From NCBI RefSeq assembly GCF_004770055.1, contig NZ_RQEP01000005.1, positions 558,001 through 622,000 of the forward strand: 64,000 nucleotides of DNA, in the 5' to 3' direction. Made by a program: the position numbers and the translations under genes. Below are positions 54,047 to 62,410 of this stretch, piece after piece. The notes beneath the pieces were generated by a model. The model searched no databases, was not told the origin of the DNA, and saw only the letters and a program-made list of their open reading frames with translations. Every line of letters begins with the position of its first letter. The first letter of the stretch is position 1. This DNA is from Leptospira semungkisensis (lineage in GTDB: Bacteria > Spirochaetota > Leptospiria > Leptospirales > Leptospiraceae).

Positions 54047-54515
54047 ACAACTCATAGACCAGGAGTTATTCCAAAAACTCCTTCCAATCGCTTCCTCTTC
54101 TCCTAGAGGAAGGACCAATCACAATTTTCACGAACTACACGAACCGTACCAAAGATTTCTAAACGTTCTGACTCGTGACACGTACGTACAAGCGCATCGA
54201 CATCGAAATCCACCTAAACCCGAGACCTTTTTGGTACTAAAAGGAAAATTAGGATTCATTCTCTTCGAAGAGGATGGAAGCATCAGAGAAAAACATCTTC
54301 TTTCATCCGAAGGACCGGTCTACGGAATAGATCTGAGCCCGGGAGTATACCACACCCTAGTATGCCTTTCGGATACCTGCATTTGCTTCGAAGGAAAATC
54401 GGGACCGTATGATCCGGCCACCGACAAGGAGTTTGCGTCTTGGGCTCCTTCCGAAAATCAAATCGAGAAAACCGAATATCTGAACTATCTCAGAACTCTC
54501 TTCGAGATTTTCTAA
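54012..54515 (+). CDS. WbuC family cupin-fold metalloprotein
   Basis: 167 residues. RTNHNFHELHEPYQRFLNVL and the metal-binding VQAHRHRNPPKPETFLVLKGKLGFILFEEDG-type cupin strand pair, then GVYHTLVCLSD, match the WbuC family. Members usually occur in O-antigen clusters, but no sugar genes flank this one. The GTG at 54012 lies inside the BFD-like gene, so the pair is probably co-translated. A possible TTG start is at 54030. Activity of the family is not established to my knowledge. Confidence 0.85.
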   Translation: MSSTYNLSRPDKQLIDQELFQKLLPIASSSPRGRTNHNFHELHEPYQRFLNVLTRDTYVQAHRHRNPPKPETFLVLKGKLGFILFEEDGSIREKHLLSSEGPVYGIDLSPGVYHTLVCLSDTCICFEGKSGPYDPATDKEFASWAPSENQIEKTEYLNYLRTLFEIF

Positions 54516-54916
54516 GATCAGAACTCGGTCCTAGCGCTTTGGATCGAAAAGTATTTCGTACAATTCCCGGATCTTTTTCAAATTTCTTCCAGGTGGAGAA
54601 GGAAATGGGATCACTCTTCCCCGATTCGTCGCCGTACTCGTATCTCTATCGTCTTCCGATTCTTTATAATTATGTCTGTTTAAAGGGGGGAGATTTTCTC
54701 TCTCCATAACTTAATCATTCGGAAAGTGAAAGTCTCAAATTCAGTTCTGATTGAGAGATTTTTTAAAATCCGAACTCGAAAATCCGGTTTGAAATTTACG
54801 AAAACTGTTGCCATAGTATTTTCCCGGGCAAACATGCGAATGGTTTGAGTAGAATTGCGTAAAAAGCCGTTTTACTCGAAATCTATTTGGACCTCCCCTT
54901 AACGGAAAGGAATAGT
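54516..54916. other. 400-base intergenic stretch after the WbuC gene
   Basis: No gene recognised. It holds a terminator at 54733-54764, more than 200 bases after the WbuC stop. Near 54686-54706 is a G-run with a complementary CTCTCTCC. The following 150 bases include a weak TTGAAA-N19-TAGTAT promoter candidate (near 54787-54817) for the acidic-protein gene at 54917. Confidence 0.45.
54733..54764 (+). terminator. Rho-independent terminator
   Basis: TCTCAA and TCAG (54733-54744, two-base bulge) pair with CTGA and TTGAGA (54747-54756), followed by GATTTTTT. It ends the BFD-WbuC transcript or a transcript starting within the gap. Confidence 0.6.
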
Positions 54917-55198
54917 ATGCCTGAATTCGATCAGATCGATCTGTTCAACTATGCCGCTTATGGCAATGAAGACGACCCGGAATGGGACGATATTCGAAAT
55001 TATATACGCTCGAACTCTAACGCTTCCAAGGAATACGAAGAGATCAAAAAGAATCTCTCCAATGTCCAACCGAAGCGCAAACAAAGAGATTACGGAAGAC
55101 CTAACAGAACGGAGACGAATGTTTCCGGATCGGAACCGAATTCTCCGAAGCAGGGTGACCAAGATAAAAAATGGTGGAGCGTTTTCTTAGGCGAGTAG
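54917..55198 (+). CDS. small acidic/polar protein of unknown function
   Basis: 93 residues from the ATG at 54917, preceded by AAAGGAA. The N-terminal half (DLFNYAAYGNEDDPEWDDIRNYIRSN then SKEYEEIKKNLS) resembles in layout the short N-terminal region of anti-sigma-type proteins, but lacks the His/Cys zinc site. A Ser/Asn/Arg-rich linker follows, and the chain ends KKWWSVFLGE. No family recognised. The plsC gene follows after 18 bases, probably in one operon. Confidence 0.65.
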   Translation: MPEFDQIDLFNYAAYGNEDDPEWDDIRNYIRSNSNASKEYEEIKKNLSNVQPKRKQRDYGRPNRTETNVSGSEPNSPKQGDQDKKWWSVFLGE

Positions 55199-55216
55199 CA
55201 AGAAGAGGTTCTTAGT

Positions 55217-55927
55217 GTGGAGAAAGAAGCAAAGACATATCTTCGGATCAAAAACTTCGTAGCGCCCTTCATCGGAATGGCGGTGAATATAAGTGCGTAC
55301 GGAACCGAGAATATCGTAAACAACGGAAAACTCATCCTCACTTGCAATCATAGATCCGATATGGATCCATTCATTCTTTCTTATACATTTCCTAGATTCA
55401 TTTCTTGGATCGCTGCAGAATACACTTTTAGAATTCCTATCTTCAAGGATTTGGCAAAGATCGCTGGAGGTATTCCTATGTCTATCGACGGAAATATTTC
55501 CATCGGCTCCATTAAGATGATCCAACAAGTCTTCAAACGTGGAGACGTTTTAGGGATCTTCCCCGAAGGCCATGACTATATGGTCAAAAACGATTTTAAA
55601 TCGGGAATGGTAGACTTTCATACCGGATTCTCAGCGTTCTCAATCCGCAATAAGGTAGATATTCTTCCCTCAGTTATCATTCCTGTGGAAGAAAACTATT
55701 CCGATATTCCGATCCCGCCTATCGTGCGCAGTTTTATGGGAATGCCCAAAGAAGTCTGTGATATAAAGAAACGTTCTATTTATAAAAAGGTAAAAGTGGT
55801 CTACGGAGAGAAAGTGGACCACAGAGAATTTCTCTCCGGTTCTTTGGACGAGAATATGAAGCAACTTTCAGGAGTGGTCCGAGATAGAATGACCAAACTC
55901 CTGGAAGGCAGCTACGCAGAAGCCTGA
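55217..55927 (+). CDS. plsC: 1-acyl-sn-glycerol-3-phosphate acyltransferase family protein
   Basis: 236 residues. CNHRSDMDPF supplies the HX4D catalytic motif, GGIPMSIDG the second block and GIFPEGHDY the third, as in PlsC/LPLAT enzymes that make phosphatidic acid. An N-terminal hydrophobic stretch (FVAPFIGMAVNISAYG) may bind the membrane. GTG start at 55217 follows AGAGG. Its stop directly abuts the end of the convergent dapF. PlsC itself or another lysolipid acyltransferase is possible. Confidence 0.85.
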   Translation: MEKEAKTYLRIKNFVAPFIGMAVNISAYGTENIVNNGKLILTCNHRSDMDPFILSYTFPRFISWIAAEYTFRIPIFKDLAKIAGGIPMSIDGNISIGSIKMIQQVFKRGDVLGIFPEGHDYMVKNDFKSGMVDFHTGFSAFSIRNKVDILPSVIIPVEENYSDIPIPPIVRSFMGMPKEVCDIKKRSIYKKVKVVYGEKVDHREFLSGSLDENMKQLSGVVRDRMTKLLEGSYAEA

Positions 55928-56797
55928 TTAAACTTCTATCACTCCGCTGAATACTTCTGTTGCTGGTCCAGTCATCAGCACATGCCCTGATTCCAACCAC
56001 TGCACTCTTAGAGTTCCACCTCTTAGATCAATGCGTACATCTTTTCCTGTTCTGCCGGTAAGATGAGAAGCTGTCATGACTGCACAGGCACCTGTTCCGC
56101 AAGCCAAAGTTTCTCCGGCTCCTCTTTCCCAAGTCCTTTGGTAAAGATGATCCTTTCCTCTTAGATTTACGAACTCCACGTTCACTCTGCGAGGAAACAA
56201 TGCCGTGTGATTTTCTATCATAGGGCCGATCTCTCTCACAGGAAAAGAATCCGGATCATCTACAAAGATCACGCAATGAGGATTTCCCATGCTGACCGCG
56301 CTGAATTTTAAATGATAAGATGAATATCCAGGCTGCTCTGTGAGCCAAGCCAAAGGTTGATCCACGATTGGATTTTCATTTTCCCATTTTACTGGAACGA
56401 GAGAAGGAACAAGAATCGGTTTGCCCATGTCTACGGAAACTTGTTCTACCTTATTGGAACCGTTTACTTTCAGATCCAATTCTAGGATCCCAGCTCCAGT
56501 CTCGATCTTAGGCTGCTTTTTATTAGTAAGACCATGATCGTACACGAATTTTCCTACGCAACGGATCCCATTCCCGCACATCTCTGAAGAAGATCCGTCC
56601 GCATTGTACATATCCATTTGGAAATCGCCTTTCTGAGAAGAACGAATGAAGATGACTCCGTCTCCTCCGATCCCAAAATTACGATCTGAAAGTTTTTGGA
56701 TTTGATCCGCGCTCAAACGCAAATCGTCTTTGGTCGCGTCTACATATACGTAGTCGTTCCCTATCCCTTCCATTTTTGTGAACTGTACTTTAGCCAA
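55928..56797 (-). CDS. dapF: diaminopimelate epimerase
   Basis: About 289 residues. It interconverts LL- and meso-diaminopimelate for lysine and peptidoglycan. Both catalytic Cys are present, in [12 protein letters not shown] and [32 protein letters not shown] and [12 protein letters not shown] are further signatures. The frame extends to 56875, but AAGGAGAAATG-like spacing supports a TTG at 56797, giving [15 protein letters not shown], the normal N-terminus. Confidence 0.95.
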   Translation of the reverse strand: MAKVQFTKMEGIGNDYVYVDATKDDLRLSADQIQKLSDRNFGIGGDGVIFIRSSQKGDFQMDMYNADGSSSEMCGNGIRCVGKFVYDHGLTNKKQPKIETGAGILELDLKVNGSNKVEQVSVDMGKPILVPSLVPVKWENENPIVDQPLAWLTEQPGYSSYHLKFSAVSMGNPHCVIFVDDPDSFPVREIGPMIENHTALFPRRVNVEFVNLRGKDHLYQRTWERGAGETLACGTGACAVMTASHLTGRTGKDVRIDLRGGTLRVQWLESGHVLMTGPATEVFSGVIEV

Positions 56798-56950
56798 ACA
56801 TTTCTCCTTGCGAATCGAAGAGGTTAGTTCCATGCTTTTCGCCCAACCCATCCTCGAAAATCCAAAAAGCCCCAAAAGGCCTTCGTTTTTTACTGGAATT
56901 TAGATCGGGACCGCCCAAGGATAAACCTCATCTCCTAAACGGACCCCCTC

Positions 56951-57811
56951 TTGAACCAGATCTGTTACCTCTGCGGCAGCGATAAAAACAAAACACTCTT
57001 CATCGAAAACGGCATCTCCATCGTGCGTTGCCTGAATTGCACCCACGCCTTCTCCACATACGAACAAGATGAACATTATGAAGGATATTGGGACGACGAG
57101 ACCGGTTATGATTTAGACTGGTGGGATGTGGCTCACAGAGATATCTACCAAGACTTCATTCAAAAATTCATCCACTCTCCTAAAGGCAGGATCTTGGATG
57201 TGGGTTGTGGCCTAGGCTTCTTTGTAAAGACTGTGGGAACTACTCGCCCTGGTTGGGAGGCAATCGGTTACGAGATCTCCGAAAAAGCGGTCCAATTTGC
57301 GAGAGAAAAAAACGGCCTGAAGCAAGTATTCCCAGGCATCGTGCAAGACAGTGGATTGCCGAAAGAGAGTTTCGATATCATCACTCTCTGGGATGTGATC
57401 GAACATATTCCTAAACCTCATAGCCTCATTCAGTATTTATTCGGTTTATTAAAGCCAGGCGGATTCCTATTCGTTCAAACTCCGAATTTTCCAGTTCAGT
57501 TGTTCAAAGCAAAACTGAAAGTCGCCATGAAAGGAATGCAAGAAGGCGGACATTACTTAGAAGCAAAAGATCATATAAACGATTATACAGAAAAGACTCT
57601 AGAACTTCTCGCAAAACAATGCGGCTTCTCTTCTGTGGAGTTTTCGATCTTGAAACCGATTGCTTCTGTTTCAGGAGTTTCCGGCCCGAAAGCAAAGCTC
57701 GGGATCTTTCTAAAAAAGTCTTTTTACTATGGAACTCTTCTTCTTTGGTATCTTACATTTAAACAGATAAACTTGAATCTGACTCTATTCGCTCTATTGA
57801 GAAAGAAGTAA
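56951..57811 (+). CDS. class I SAM-dependent methyltransferase with N-terminal zinc ribbon
   Basis: 286 residues. An N-terminal ribbon (CYLCGSDKN and CLNCTHAF) precedes a Rossmann methyltransferase: GRILDVGCGLGFFVK (motif I), FDIITLWDVIEHIP, and LLKPGGFLFVQTPNFP. The layout matches the ribbon-plus-Methyltransf_23 proteins often acting on sugars or lipids. A C-terminal hydrophobic end (FYYGTLLLWYLTFKQINLNLTLF) may touch the membrane. Start is a TTG at 56951; no strong ribosome site is seen. Substrate unknown. Confidence 0.87.
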   Translation: MNQICYLCGSDKNKTLFIENGISIVRCLNCTHAFSTYEQDEHYEGYWDDETGYDLDWWDVAHRDIYQDFIQKFIHSPKGRILDVGCGLGFFVKTVGTTRPGWEAIGYEISEKAVQFAREKNGLKQVFPGIVQDSGLPKESFDIITLWDVIEHIPKPHSLIQYLFGLLKPGGFLFVQTPNFPVQLFKAKLKVAMKGMQEGGHYLEAKDHINDYTEKTLELLAKQCGFSSVEFSILKPIASVSGVSGPKAKLGIFLKKSFYYGTLLLWYLTFKQINLNLTLFALLRKK

Positions 57812-57930
57812 TAAGAATCGCGTTTATACGATCACTCGATCTGGTTTCTGAAGAGAATAAAGAAAACCGTTTTAGACCTAAACGTAATAGCGTCTTAATT
57901 GAAGTTTTGAGTATTAAAGAAATCTCAAGC

Positions 57931-58686
57931 TCAAAGAACCAAGTTTCCGTTCTCTAAGCTCAGAATATAATTCAAAGCCGAAGCCAGATCCGGAGATTGC
58001 CAGTACGATTTTCCATCTAAGCTTTTCTTTTCGAGAACAGATCTTTTTTTGCCGGAAGCAATCGGAGCTTCTAAATGAAATGTCTCTAACCCGAGTGATA
58101 AACTTCCCTTAATATCATCTTGCAGAGAGTCTCCGATCAGATATGACTTTTTAGGATCTTCTCCCTTTAGTGCTTTTTGAAAAATAATGGGCGAAGGTTT
58201 TTCTGCTCCTGATTCTTCTGAAGTTACAAGGCTATACCGAATCTCTTTTGGAAGCAGAACAGAGAGTTTCAGTACTTGAGTTCTTAGAGACTCATTTGTG
58301 ATCAGAACGATGTTTTGTACTGCTTGCAATTCTTTAAGCAAAGAAAGAATTCTTTTGAACTCTTTAGAATTCTCCTTCTTCCAGTTTTTGATGCCTTCCA
58401 AGAAAAAACGAAAATAAGCAGCATCCAATTTTAAGATAAAAGCCGGGTTGATCCCGCTGTGCAGCAATTCGGATATCTTCTTGAAATACAAGATCCTCAA
58501 TCGATTGACCGGATTCTCAGGGAGTTCCTTCTTCACTTCTGCTCGTACAGAATCATAAAGTTTTTTGAATTCCTTTCCGGAAGAAAAGCCTAAGGACTTA
58601 GCATTCAATTCCATACTGCGTATCGTGGCCTCGTAGATTTTGCTGGAATCGAAAAGGGTATTGTCTAAATCCAAAAGAACTGCCAT
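57931..58686 (-). CDS. HAD family phosphatase
   Basis: About 251 residues. LLDLDNTLFDSS holds the nucleophile and general-acid Asp; VLITNES, GAEKPSPIIFQKAL and YLIGDSLQDDIKGSLSLGLETF give motifs II-IV. A helical cap of type C1 lies between residues 15 and 125. The start is uncertain: ATG 58686 gives MAVLLDLDN, while a TTG at 58713 adds nine residues. Substrate unknown. Divergent from the FAD oxidoreductase. Confidence 0.88.
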   Translation of the reverse strand: MAVLLDLDNTLFDSSKIYEATIRSMELNAKSLGFSSGKEFKKLYDSVRAEVKKELPENPVNRLRILYFKKISELLHSGINPAFILKLDAAYFRFFLEGIKNWKKENSKEFKRILSLLKELQAVQNIVLITNESLRTQVLKLSVLLPKEIRYSLVTSEESGAEKPSPIIFQKALKGEDPKKSYLIGDSLQDDIKGSLSLGLETFHLEAPIASGKKRSVLEKKSLDGKSYWQSPDLASALNYILSLENGNLVL

Positions 58687-58803
58687 AGGATGAATATTCA
58701 GATCCAGGTGCAAAAGCCAAGGAGAATGCTTTAGAAATCCAAAAGTAAATTTCTTTTTCCTTGCTTCTTCTTCCGCAAAAACTAATCTGCAATTCGCTTT
58801 TCT

Positions 58804-60408
58804 ATGCAGGAAGATCGTTTTTCTAGAAAGATATTTCTCTCAGTCCTTGGACTTTGCTTTGCATTGCTTGGGATCGGTTCTTATTTCCGCTGGAGAAAGA
58901 AAAAGGTCCTCGGTTCTATACTTGGACCAGATAGAGAAACAGGGCACAGGCTCAGGCTTGCGAGAACTGATTTTTCTCCTCAGGGTGAAAGAACTAAAAC
59001 AAAGGTCCTCATTGCAGGCGCCGGTATCTCAGGACTTTCCTGCGGCTATTATCTCTCCAAGCTTGGAATCCAAGACTATCTCATCTTGGATTTAGAAAAG
59101 CAAACGGGAGGAAATTCTCGTTACTCTGAAACCAATTCACTCAAGTATCCTTGGGGCGCACATTATCTTCCCCAGCCGGGACCGGAGAGTGTGCTCGTCC
59201 GAAAATTCTTAGAAGAGAATGGACTTGTAGAAGGAAAGGACTCCCAAGGAAATCCGATCTATCCGGAAAGATATCTCTGTTTCGATCCAGAAGAAAGATT
59301 GTATTATCAAGGAAGGTGGCAGGCAGGCCTCGTCCCTCGCAGGTCGGGAGAACCAGATGCACAAGAACTCCTATTTAGAAAGATCATCAATCATTGGCAA
59401 AATCGAATCGGGAGAGATGGTCATAAGGCATTTTGCATTCCGATCGATCTTTCTTCCAGAGATCCTGAGATATTGAAACTGGATCGTGTTTCCTTCTCCC
59501 AATACTTGAAAGAGCAAGGGATCCAATCTCCTGAGCTGTTATGGTATGCAGACTATTGCACCAGAGACGATTACGGTGGGAACTCCGACGTTATTTCTGC
59601 TTGGGCAGGGCTTCACTATTTCTGTTCTCGATTACGATACGAAGAAGAATCTCCTCCCGTGCTTACCTGGCCGGAAGGAAACGGTTTCCTGTTGGAACTC
59701 CTACAAAAACCTTCTCAAGGAAAGATCAAAACTTCTACGCTGGTAGAACGGATTCGAAAGCAAGGAAACAGATGGGAGATCAATGCGTACGATGTGAACG
59801 AGCGCAAAGATATTGTATTCGAAGCGGAACAGGTGGTCTATGCTCTTCCTTCGTTTACTCGAAAGTATATTTTAGGAGAGAAGGAAAGCTTTCTTCAAAA
59901 TTTAGAATATTCTCCTTGGTTGGTTGCAAATCTATTTGTGGATGAGTTGCCTCAAGGAAAAGGTCATCCTCCCGCTTGGGAAAATGTAATCTATAAAAGT
60001 CGATCTCTTGGATATGTTGTGTCTACTCATCAAGATCTACGTGCTCTCCGGCCTCAATCGGTTTTGACTTACTATCTTGCATTTGCGGAGAAGGATACGC
60101 TCGCAGCGAGAAGAGCGATGCTTCCTAAGAATTGGGAAAATTGGAAGGAAGAGATCCTATCTGATCTAAAACGGCCTCATCCAAATATAGAACAACTGGT
60201 TTCAAGAATCGATATCATGACCCATGCTCATGCAATGATCCGTCCTGTTCCAGGTTTTCTTTGGAGCGGGCAAAGAGAGAAATTGTCCCAGTCAGTATCG
60301 GGGATTCACTTTGCTCATTGCGATCTAAGCGGGATCTCCATCTTCGAAGAAGCATTGTACAGAGGATTCGAAGCCTCTAAGAAAGTACAGACTCAGAGTA
60401 GGATCTGA
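58804..60408 (+). CDS. FAD-dependent amine-oxidase/phytoene-dehydrogenase-like protein, membrane-anchored
   Basis: 534 residues. One N-terminal hydrophobic helix (IFLSVLGLCFALLGIGSYF), preceded by RFSRK, a Tat-like but RK rather than RR. The FAD Rossmann motif VLIAGAGISGLSCGYYLSKLG is at about residue 70, followed by LEKQTGGNSRYS. The C-terminus IHFAHCDLSGISIFEEALYRG is the second FAD-contact motif of amine oxidases. GGNSDVISAWAGLHYF and VVSTHQDLRALRP are unrecognised blocks. Its TGA shares a base with the ATG of the membrane protein, so the pair is co-translated. The substrate is unknown. Confidence 0.85.
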   Translation: MQEDRFSRKIFLSVLGLCFALLGIGSYFRWRKKKVLGSILGPDRETGHRLRLARTDFSPQGERTKTKVLIAGAGISGLSCGYYLSKLGIQDYLILDLEKQTGGNSRYSETNSLKYPWGAHYLPQPGPESVLVRKFLEENGLVEGKDSQGNPIYPERYLCFDPEERLYYQGRWQAGLVPRRSGEPDAQELLFRKIINHWQNRIGRDGHKAFCIPIDLSSRDPEILKLDRVSFSQYLKEQGIQSPELLWYADYCTRDDYGGNSDVISAWAGLHYFCSRLRYEEESPPVLTWPEGNGFLLELLQKPSQGKIKTSTLVERIRKQGNRWEINAYDVNERKDIVFEAEQVVYALPSFTRKYILGEKESFLQNLEYSPWLVANLFVDELPQGKGHPPAWENVIYKSRSLGYVVSTHQDLRALRPQSVLTYYLAFAEKDTLAARRAMLPKNWENWKEEILSDLKRPHPNIEQLVSRIDIMTHAHAMIRPVPGFLWSGQREKLSQSVSGIHFAHCDLSGISIFEEALYRGFEASKKVQTQSRI

Positions 60409-61571
60409 TGGATCAAAATTCAAAAGTGAATTTGCAAGAAGAGAAGAAGGGAAAATGGATCATCTCTCGCAACTATGATCTAAGTTGGCTTATCGCTCCT
60501 GGGCTCGTTAGCATAATTATTGTTCTAATCGCTCATCAATTTGATTTTCCCAAAGAAGTGATTCCAGGTTCAGGAAGAACGGACGGAAAAGCATTACCTC
60601 CTTGGTTATGGCTCTTGCTGATTCCGGGAGTGGATGTGTCTCATGTATATTCCACTTTATTTAGAGCATATTTGGATAGAGAGGTTTGGACTCGTAAGAA
60701 GACACTTCTCACCTTAACTCCTTTGTTCTGTTTCGTATTTGCACTGATTCTTTACTCTTTTGGAAAGTTGGTATTTTGGAGCGCGGTCGCCTACTTAGCA
60801 GTATTTCATTTTATCCGACAGCAGTACGGCTTTCTATCTCTGTATATTCGCAAAGAAAAAAACACCCAAGGCATTTCTATTCTTTGGGATAAGATAACTT
60901 TGTATGCAGTAACTATTCTTCCTGTTCTATATTGGCACCTCACTCCAGACACAAGAAGATTCGAATGGTTTATGGAAGGTGACTTCTTCTATTTTCCGAA
61001 TGAGATTTTAGCAAGATCTGTCCATATTCTATTTTGGATCTGGGTATTCCTATATTCCTTGAGCCAAGTATACTTTCTGTTGAACAAGAAAGAGATCTCT
61101 TGGGGAAAGATCTTACTCTTAGTGAACACCTCTTCGGTTTGGTATGTGGGAATTGTATTCTTAAATGACGATTTCGCTTTCACTCTTACAAACGTAATCA
61201 ACCACGGTGTTCCCTATATAGCCTTGGTATTCGCTTATTCCAGTTTTCGTAGAAAGAGCCTTCCTTCTTTATTTTATTCCGCATTCCAAAAGGGCATTTT
61301 GGTCCTTCTTCCGTTTGTATTCGTTCTGGTCTTATTGGCATTCTCCGAGGAATGGCTTTGGGATAGTTTTGTTTGGAGAGAACATTCGGATCTTTTTGGA
61401 AACAAATCCGTAATACGATCCGAATTGGGACTGGGTTTCGAATTCATCCTTGTTCCTCTCTTCTTCCTTCCTCAGTTTACTCACTATATTCTAGATGGCT
61501 TCCTGTGGAAGGGAGGTAAGGACAATAACGAGTTAAGAGACTTCTTGGGTTTCCAAAAACTCGATTCTTAA
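60408..61571 (+). CDS. polytopic membrane protein with conserved-looking His residues, partner of the FAD protein
   Basis: 387 residues, about ten hydrophobic helices. Within or beside helices are DVSHVYSTLFRAYLD, VFHFIRQQYGFLSLY, VINHGVPYIALVF and FTHYILDGFLWK. Such intramembrane His residues recall iron-binding membrane oxygenases of the Brp/Blh kind, but I cannot assign the family. The ATG at 60408 overlaps the stop of the FAD protein (TGATG). A joint redox function on a membrane lipid or isoprenoid is inference from the gene pair. Confidence 0.75.
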   Translation: MDQNSKVNLQEEKKGKWIISRNYDLSWLIAPGLVSIIIVLIAHQFDFPKEVIPGSGRTDGKALPPWLWLLLIPGVDVSHVYSTLFRAYLDREVWTRKKTLLTLTPLFCFVFALILYSFGKLVFWSAVAYLAVFHFIRQQYGFLSLYIRKEKNTQGISILWDKITLYAVTILPVLYWHLTPDTRRFEWFMEGDFFYFPNEILARSVHILFWIWVFLYSLSQVYFLLNKKEISWGKILLLVNTSSVWYVGIVFLNDDFAFTLTNVINHGVPYIALVFAYSSFRRKSLPSLFYSAFQKGILVLLPFVFVLVLLAFSEEWLWDSFVWREHSDLFGNKSVIRSELGLGFEFILVPLFFLPQFTHYILDGFLWKGGKDNNELRDFLGFQKLDS

Positions 61572-61686
61572 TCAGAATGCTCTAAATCCCCTCCTAGGAC
61601 TGAAAAACAGCCTTACTACGGTTTTCCGATAGACAAGCCCGGTTTTCTTCTCATAATGACGAAAAAGGAAAACAGGATCTACCTCA

Positions 61687-62058
61687 ATGATCATCGTAGA
61701 AGGAATTGATTATATTGTAATACCTACAGGGGACGTCGAGTCTTCGGTTAAATTCTATTCCGAACTCTTCGATTTCGAGACCTTAGAGGAGAAAGGAAAC
61801 GAGTTCGCGATCATCGGCCTCGATTCAGTGAATATCAAACTCCTCAATACGAATGGTGCGAAAAGTTCCCTGACCGAAGTAAAGTCTCCTGTTCTAAGCT
61901 TCGTTTTGGATGTGGATGACTTCACTGAAGCAATCGTAGAGCTCGAGTCCAAGTCGGTTCAGATCGTAAGAGGACCAGAAGCTAGAGACGGAGGAGAATT
62001 TCTCCATTTCTTGGATCCATCCGGAAACATTCTCGAGATCAATTATAAAGAAGACTGA
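61687..62058 (+). CDS. VOC superfamily (glyoxalase-like) protein
   Basis: 123 residues. DYIVIPTGDVESSVKFYSELFDFE is the first beta-alpha-beta-beta-beta module start, and FLHFLDPSGNILEINYKED the last strand pair with a conserved Glu. The first metal position reads as Ile-Pro rather than His, so the usual metal site may be incomplete. One VOC pair, so probably a dimer. Substrate unknown. A strong terminator follows. Confidence 0.85.
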   Translation: MIIVEGIDYIVIPTGDVESSVKFYSELFDFETLEEKGNEFAIIGLDSVNIKLLNTNGAKSSLTEVKSPVLSFVLDVDDFTEAIVELESKSVQIVRGPEARDGGEFLHFLDPSGNILEINYKED

Positions 62059-62083
62059 TCTTTCAGATCTAATCTATAAAAGC

Positions 62084-62111
62084 AAAAAGCCCGGCAATCC
62101 CGGGCTTTTTT
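62084..62111. terminator. strong Rho-independent terminator after the VOC gene
   Basis: AAAAAGCCCGG (62084-62094) pairs with CCGGGCTTTTT (62100-62110), loop CAATC, followed by TATTT. The A-run and T-run make it bidirectional; it also lies 31 bases beyond the stop of the leftward small-protein gene. Confidence 0.9.
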
Positions 62112-62141
62112 ATTTGGCTCACTATATAAAGCTGAGATCGT

Positions 62142-62342
62142 TTAGGAAAGCTTATCTACAAAAGCGCCTTTGATCTTATAGATATCACCCGCATAACTCG
62201 GATTCATAGCCTTTTGATCGAAGGTGTCTGCTTGCTTATTCTCATAAGGCTTATTAGCAACTCCTTCCATTTTAGGCATCTTGCGAGGATCCGAGGAAGG
62301 CTTGTCCGGTAATCCAAGAAATGCTGCAGTAATTGTGCTCAT
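62142..62342 (-). CDS. 66-residue protein of unknown function
   Basis: The ATG at 62342 is preceded by GGGAGGATC, an excellent ribosome site, which makes this a real gene. The peptide is hydrophilic, rich in Lys/Pro/Asn/Tyr, with no helix-forming hydrophobic core (for example NKPYENKQADTFDQKAMNP), and is probably disordered or bound to a partner. No family recognised. It lies between the bidirectional terminator and the IPT/TIG lipoprotein on the same strand, 68 bases after the latter. Confidence 0.65.
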   Translation of the reverse strand: MSTITAAFLGLPDKPSSDPRKMPKMEGVANKPYENKQADTFDQKAMNPSYAGDIYKIKGAFVDKLS

Positions 62343-62410
62343 TTGATCCTCCCTTAACCGAATGCTAAACCAATATTAAGAATAAACCAAGTATTTTTTT
62401 GGCCCTTATA

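Noticed and set aside
54440..54709. 89-codon frame overlapping the end of WbuC
   Set aside because: Starts inside WbuC in another frame, with Ser/Pro/Tyr-rich composition and no ribosome site.
58804..61571. carotenoid biosynthesis cluster
   Set aside because: No phytoene synthase, cyclase or prenyl transferase is adjacent, and the membrane protein cannot be assigned to Brp/Blh from the sequence alone.
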